Positions 22,197 through 24,641 of a stretch of DNA of 24,641 nt are shown here, one piece after another. Location: assembly GCA_900554535.1 (NCBI GenBank), contig USIA01000013.1, positions 1 through 24,641 on the forward strand, read 5' to 3'. How positions within the stretch are numbered: the stretch's first letter is position 1; each line of letters opens with the position of its first letter. This stretch comes from an uncultured Oscillospiraceae bacterium. Lineage in GTDB: Bacteria; Bacillota; Clostridia; Oscillospirales; Acutalibacteraceae. The notes under the pieces are model-generated. The model did no database searches. It worked only from the letters and a program-made list of their open reading frames with translations, and was not told where the DNA came from. The translations under genes and the position numbers were made by a program.

Positions 22197-22423
22197 ACGA
22201 GCTGGCCCGCAAAGCGAACCCGGACGTGTCTGGACTGACAGAAAAAGAGCGCAAGTATGTGCACGACATACATATTGTACTTGTACGATACGTCAGGCGA
22301 GAGATTACAGCAGACGAGGCCAGAGCCTGGCAAAGGCTAGAGCAATCTAATCTATTGAGAGAGCCTTTTGCATTTGAGGATGCAAAAAGATGGACGGAAG
22401 AAGGAGGACAAAATGGAAAATAA
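22118..22423 (+). CDS. Small early phage protein, unknown
   Basis: About 101 residues if started at ATG 22118; a GTG at 22109 is also possible. The first part overlaps the VRR-NUC gene by nearly 80 bases. The protein is rich in charged residues with two amphipathic stretches (NELARKANPDVSGLTEKERK, then YVRREITADEARAWQRLEQS), compatible with a regulatory or DNA-binding role. No clear ribosome site is seen for the start, so translation by coupling is likely. No family recognised. Confidence 0.6.
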   Translation: MGKSKKNNRVVLEPDEGSSNWRAKQLNELARKANPDVSGLTEKERKYVHDIHIVLVRYVRREITADEARAWQRLEQSNLLREPFAFEDAKRWTEEGGQNGK

Positions 22424-22994
22424 ATCCAACGTAGAGCACCATGCTGATATTTGCAAGGAAATCAATGTACTGTATACAAAGAAGAATCATGATTATGGAA
22501 ATAGTTTCCATGAAACGTTTGTGGAAGAAGGCCTGGCAATGGCCCGGATCAGGCTTGGGGACAAGCTGGCCCGGTTTAACACCCTGACAAAAGAAGGGGG
22601 TCAGCAAGTCAGCGACGAGTCTATCCGCGACACGCTGATTGACCTTGCAAACTACGCCATTATGACTGTGATGGAGTTGGACGGATCCGAAAGTCCAGAA
22701 AGCAAGGAAGAACCCAGCCTATATGAACTAGCCGTTGCAAAGTTTGGCCTCGAATCTCAAATTTTGATGGCAATCGAAGAGATGAGTGAGCTAACAAAAG
22801 CGTTGCTAAAGCTCATAAGGTACGTGGACTATAGACAGGGAGATGGTAACGCTATCGTGGAAAATATTAACGAAGAGCGCGCCGACGTTACCATCATGTT
22901 AGGGCAACTGGATGTTATTTTTGGCAATAACTCAAAAATGATGGAAAAGAAACTTGTGCATCTTAAAAGGATCGTGGAGGAAAGCGATGAATAA
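22413..22994 (+). CDS. DUF1599 and MazG-like fusion protein
   Basis: A 193-residue protein. Residues about 10-90 match the DUF1599 nucleotide-modification-associated family (KKNHDYGNSFHETFVEEG, then RLGDKLARFNTL and DLANYAIMTVMEL). Residues about 115-190 form a MazG-like helical bundle: IEEMSELTKAL gives the metal-binding EExxE and NEERADV the ExxD part. MazG-like enzymes hydrolyse NTPs to clear non-canonical or unwanted nucleotides. The ATG at 22413 is chosen for AAGGAGGA upstream. It stands close to thyX, so the cluster is about nucleotide supply or base modification. Confidence 0.85.
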   Translation: MENKSNVEHHADICKEINVLYTKKNHDYGNSFHETFVEEGLAMARIRLGDKLARFNTLTKEGGQQVSDESIRDTLIDLANYAIMTVMELDGSESPESKEEPSLYELAVAKFGLESQILMAIEEMSELTKALLKLIRYVDYRQGDGNAIVENINEERADVTIMLGQLDVIFGNNSKMMEKKLVHLKRIVEESDE

Positions 22995-23166
22995 TTTTGA
23001 AAAAATTAAAAATATGAATGTATGGCAAATGTCCATGTGGCTTGAAAAATATATGGATTGTGATCACTCGTGTCCTATATCTGATTTTTGTGCAAAACAT
23101 TGGGGTGTAGACTGCAACAAACTTATGAAAAAATGGCTTGAAAGCCCCACGGAGGAAAGCGAATGA
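22987..23166 (+). CDS. Small Cys-rich phage protein
   Basis: A 59-residue protein overlapping the previous gene end by eight bases and the thyX start by four (ATGA). It has four cysteines and two histidines (CDHSCPISDFCAKHWGVDC), a possible metal site, between helical ends. It resembles short proteins seen near nucleotide or DNA-metabolism genes in Firmicute phages. Function unknown. Confidence 0.7.
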   Translation: MNNFEKIKNMNVWQMSMWLEKYMDCDHSCPISDFCAKHWGVDCNKLMKKWLESPTEESE

Positions 23167-23819
23167 AAATTATCGAGCAGAGCGCCGAAATCTTGGACAA
23201 GATTAACGGTGAGGAAATTTTAAAAAAAATCGAGCTTGCAGGCCGGACGTGTTACCAGAGTCTGGACAAAATCAAGCCGGGAAGTGCAGCACCATTTGTG
23301 GCGGCGCGGATTAAGGCTGGGCACGAAAGCATATTGGAGCACGTGAGCGTGACAGTTAGGCTTATCACAGACAGAGGTGTGCTCGCGGAGCTGACGCGGC
23401 ATAGGCTGGCTAGTTACAGCGTAGAGAGCACAAGATATTGTAATTATGATAAAGATATTACATTTATAATCCCAACTGATATTTGGGATTATGTGTTTAA
23501 AGATTTTAACAAGTTTCGTGACCTAAAAAAAATTTGGAAAATAAGTATGTCGAACGCGGAAAAGGATTATAGAATGCTCATATTTTCCGGGGCGAGCCCA
23601 CAGGAAGCCCGCGCCGTCCTACCAATGAGCACAAAAACAGAAATCATTATGACAGCCAATCTTAGAGAGTGGCGGACAATTTTCAAACAGAGGTGCAACA
23701 AGGCCGCGCACCCTCAAATGCTTAACTTGATGCTCCAACTACTGCGCAAGATGAGCGATGCAATTCCGGTTGTTTTTGATGATTTGGTGAATTGCACTTA
23801 TAAGGAGGGAAAGGCATGA
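23163..23819 (+). CDS. thyX: Flavin-dependent thymidylate synthase ThyX
   Basis: A 218-residue enzyme that makes dTMP from dUMP using FAD, NADPH and methylene-tetrahydrofolate. The signature RHRxxS is RHRLAS at residues 79-84, preceded by ESILEHVSVTVRLITDRG and followed by YSVESTRYCNY. The later PMSTKTEIIMTANLREW and RCNKAAHPQM stretches bind nucleotide and flavin. The full length matches the family. It supplies phage dTMP independently of host folate cycling by ThyA. ATGA overlaps link it to the upstream and downstream genes. Confidence 0.96.
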   Translation: MKIIEQSAEILDKINGEEILKKIELAGRTCYQSLDKIKPGSAAPFVAARIKAGHESILEHVSVTVRLITDRGVLAELTRHRLASYSVESTRYCNYDKDITFIIPTDIWDYVFKDFNKFRDLKKIWKISMSNAEKDYRMLIFSGASPQEARAVLPMSTKTEIIMTANLREWRTIFKQRCNKAAHPQMLNLMLQLLRKMSDAIPVVFDDLVNCTYKEGKA

Positions 23820-24085
23820 AATGCATGGCGTATAAACAGAGCGCGCAGAGCCGGCTGGCTGATGATTATGCGACTTTTGGAGTCAAGCTGTGTGCTGTCG
23901 CGTTAAACAACCTTTATGGTTTTGGGCCTAAGCGCTTGGATGCGCTACAAACTGAGATTAACCGGATATTGGACAAAGAATTTATTCAGGGCGCTATGCG
24001 TTATAGCAAGGATTATCGGCAAAACATGGAGGTTGCAATGCAGCGTCTGGATGATCGTATTCAACAGATTTACGGAGGCGATTGA
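23816..24085 (+). CDS. Small early phage protein
   Basis: An 89-residue protein starting in the thyX stop (ATGA). It is helical and charged (ALQTEINRILDKEFIQGAMR, then MEVAMQRLDDRIQQIYG). It resembles small proteins preceding ArpU-type regulators in Firmicute phages, without a known role. Confidence 0.65.
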   Translation: MKCMAYKQSAQSRLADDYATFGVKLCAVALNNLYGFGPKRLDALQTEINRILDKEFIQGAMRYSKDYRQNMEVAMQRLDDRIQQIYGGD

Positions 24086-24523
24086 GTGGCTACACCAGAA
24101 AACCAAGCGAAAATCGAGTGGCTAAAGCGATACACGCGATTAGACCAGGAAATCAATCGCAAATGCGAGGAATTGTCCAGGTGGAAAAGCCGAGCGACAA
24201 AGGTTACATCCTCCATGTCTCTGGCCCCAGGAGGGGCAACAGAAGGAAACCAGATACCGGATGCCGTCGAAAAGATTATTGCCTTAGAGGGAGAAATAAA
24301 CGCCAATATTGACGAGCTATTACTGGCGCGTGGAGAAATCGAAAAGGCGATCAAAAGCGTACCGGATGATACTTTGCGGATATTATTGGAGCATCGATAC
24401 ATAGACGGGATGACGTGGGAACAGGTGGCGGTGTCCATGCACTACACATATCAGTGGGTGTGCGTATTGCATGGCCGCGCTCTAAAACAGTTGATAGTAA
24501 TTGATAGCCCATCTATGGTATAG
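24086..24523 (+). CDS. DUF1492/ArpU-like phage transcription regulator
   Basis: A 145-residue protein from GTG 24086, directly after the previous stop, with GGAGG at a good distance. It has an N-terminal coiled coil (KIEWLKRYTRLDQEINRKCE). The C-terminal sigma-70 region 4-like helix-turn-helix is RILLEHRYIDGMTWEQVAVS followed by MHYTYQWVCVLHGRALKQL. Proteins of this type control late gene expression in Firmicute phages. It is the last gene before the right edge and faces a promoter-like element and terminator-like hairpins, suggesting it acts there. Confidence 0.87.
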   Translation: MATPENQAKIEWLKRYTRLDQEINRKCEELSRWKSRATKVTSSMSLAPGGATEGNQIPDAVEKIIALEGEINANIDELLLARGEIEKAIKSVPDDTLRILLEHRYIDGMTWEQVAVSMHYTYQWVCVLHGRALKQLIVIDSPSMV

Positions 24524-24524
24524 T
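24516..24524 (+). promoter_or_regulatory. Possible late promoter with extended -10
   Basis: TGGTATAGT forms an extended -10. TTGATAG occurs twice upstream (24491 and 24501), 10 bases apart, which may be activator sites; neither is at the usual -35 distance. The element overlaps the end of the ArpU-like gene. Confidence 0.45.
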
Positions 24525-24539
24525 GTAAAAGGGCGGATC

Positions 24540-24598
24540 GGGGTTGAGCCCCTACTGGTTTTTTCATTTTTACTCCTCCTGCCGCCACCCGCGGCGGC
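24540..24598 (+). terminator. Hairpins after the possible late promoter
   Basis: GGGG/CCCC (24540-24543 with 24549-24552), followed after six bases by a run of six T (24559-24564), resembles a weak terminator or attenuator. GCCGCC/GGCGGC (24581-24586 with 24593-24598) forms a second, GC-rich hairpin. Which, if either, stops transcription is unclear. Confidence 0.35.
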
Positions 24599-24641
24599 CT
24601 TAATAGCGGGAGCCGCTACGCAGAGAGCGGGATAGAAATAC

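Larger units (their letters stand above)
9110..24641. mobile_element. Prophage of siphovirus type, left end and early region
   Basis: The element starts within or just after the 3' half of tRNA-Pro and runs past the right edge. The order is integrase, HicAB, membrane protein, lipoprotein, repressor, divergent promoters, antirepressor, early small genes, recombination/replication module, origin-like region, nucleotide metabolism and late regulator. This is the order expected of a temperate Firmicute siphovirus. The exact left boundary cannot be fixed without the right attachment site or an empty-site genome; 9110 is an approximate position in the tRNA. Confidence 0.88.

Overview
The window looks like the chromosome of a Clostridia-type Firmicute, plausibly Oscillospirales. 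Evidence: strong AGGAGG-type ribosome sites, hisF next to an ABCB-type exporter and deoC, a manganese catalase of the Clostridia kind, and a siphovirus-type prophage with Firmicute gene families. The assignment is an inference from gene content.

Host part (1-9156): the 3' end of hisF; a convergent ABC exporter; deoC with its own promoter; tRNA-Ala(CGC) with promoter and a 20-bp terminator stem; a degenerate accessory strip (intact RelB/DinJ antitoxin, frameshifted RelE toxin, doubly frameshifted type A chloramphenicol acetyltransferase, then several hairpins); a frameshifted manganese catalase; a large multi-pass membrane glycosyltransferase-like protein; a roughly 650-bp stretch without a gene that contains a possible structured RNA; an SCP2-domain protein; and tRNA-Pro(GGG).

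Prophage part (about 9110 to the right edge, not closed in the window): a tyrosine integrase abuts the 3' end of tRNA-Pro, so that tRNA is the likely attachment site. The lysogeny arm, transcribed leftward, holds integrase, HicA/HicB, a small membrane protein, a two-repeat lipoprotein and a short CI-like repressor. One tiny rightward gene (35 aa) lies between the lipoprotein and the repressor. Its promoter has a LexA/DinR-type SOS box between -35 and -10. Because the repressor has no self-cleaving peptidase domain and no ImmA-like protease is visible, this 35-aa protein is the best candidate in the window for an SOS-driven induction switch.

The rightward early operon starts from a back-to-back PR promoter. 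It runs through a BRO/ANT antirepressor, small proteins, a DUF7666-like protein with 27-bp tandem repeats (frameshifted), Gp157, an AAA ATPase, a DUF669-type ssDNA-binding protein, a CHC2 primase fragment and a DUF927 ATPase. A striking iteron and palindrome region with an AT-rich core follows, a strong candidate for the phage origin. Then come an SF2 helicase, a VRR-NUC nuclease, a DUF1599-MazG nucleotide-pool protein, ThyX and an ArpU/DUF1492-like late regulator. Most genes overlap by 1-16 bases or sit close together, consistent with one coupled transcript. The right edge holds a possible late promoter followed by hairpins; packaging and structural genes would lie beyond it.
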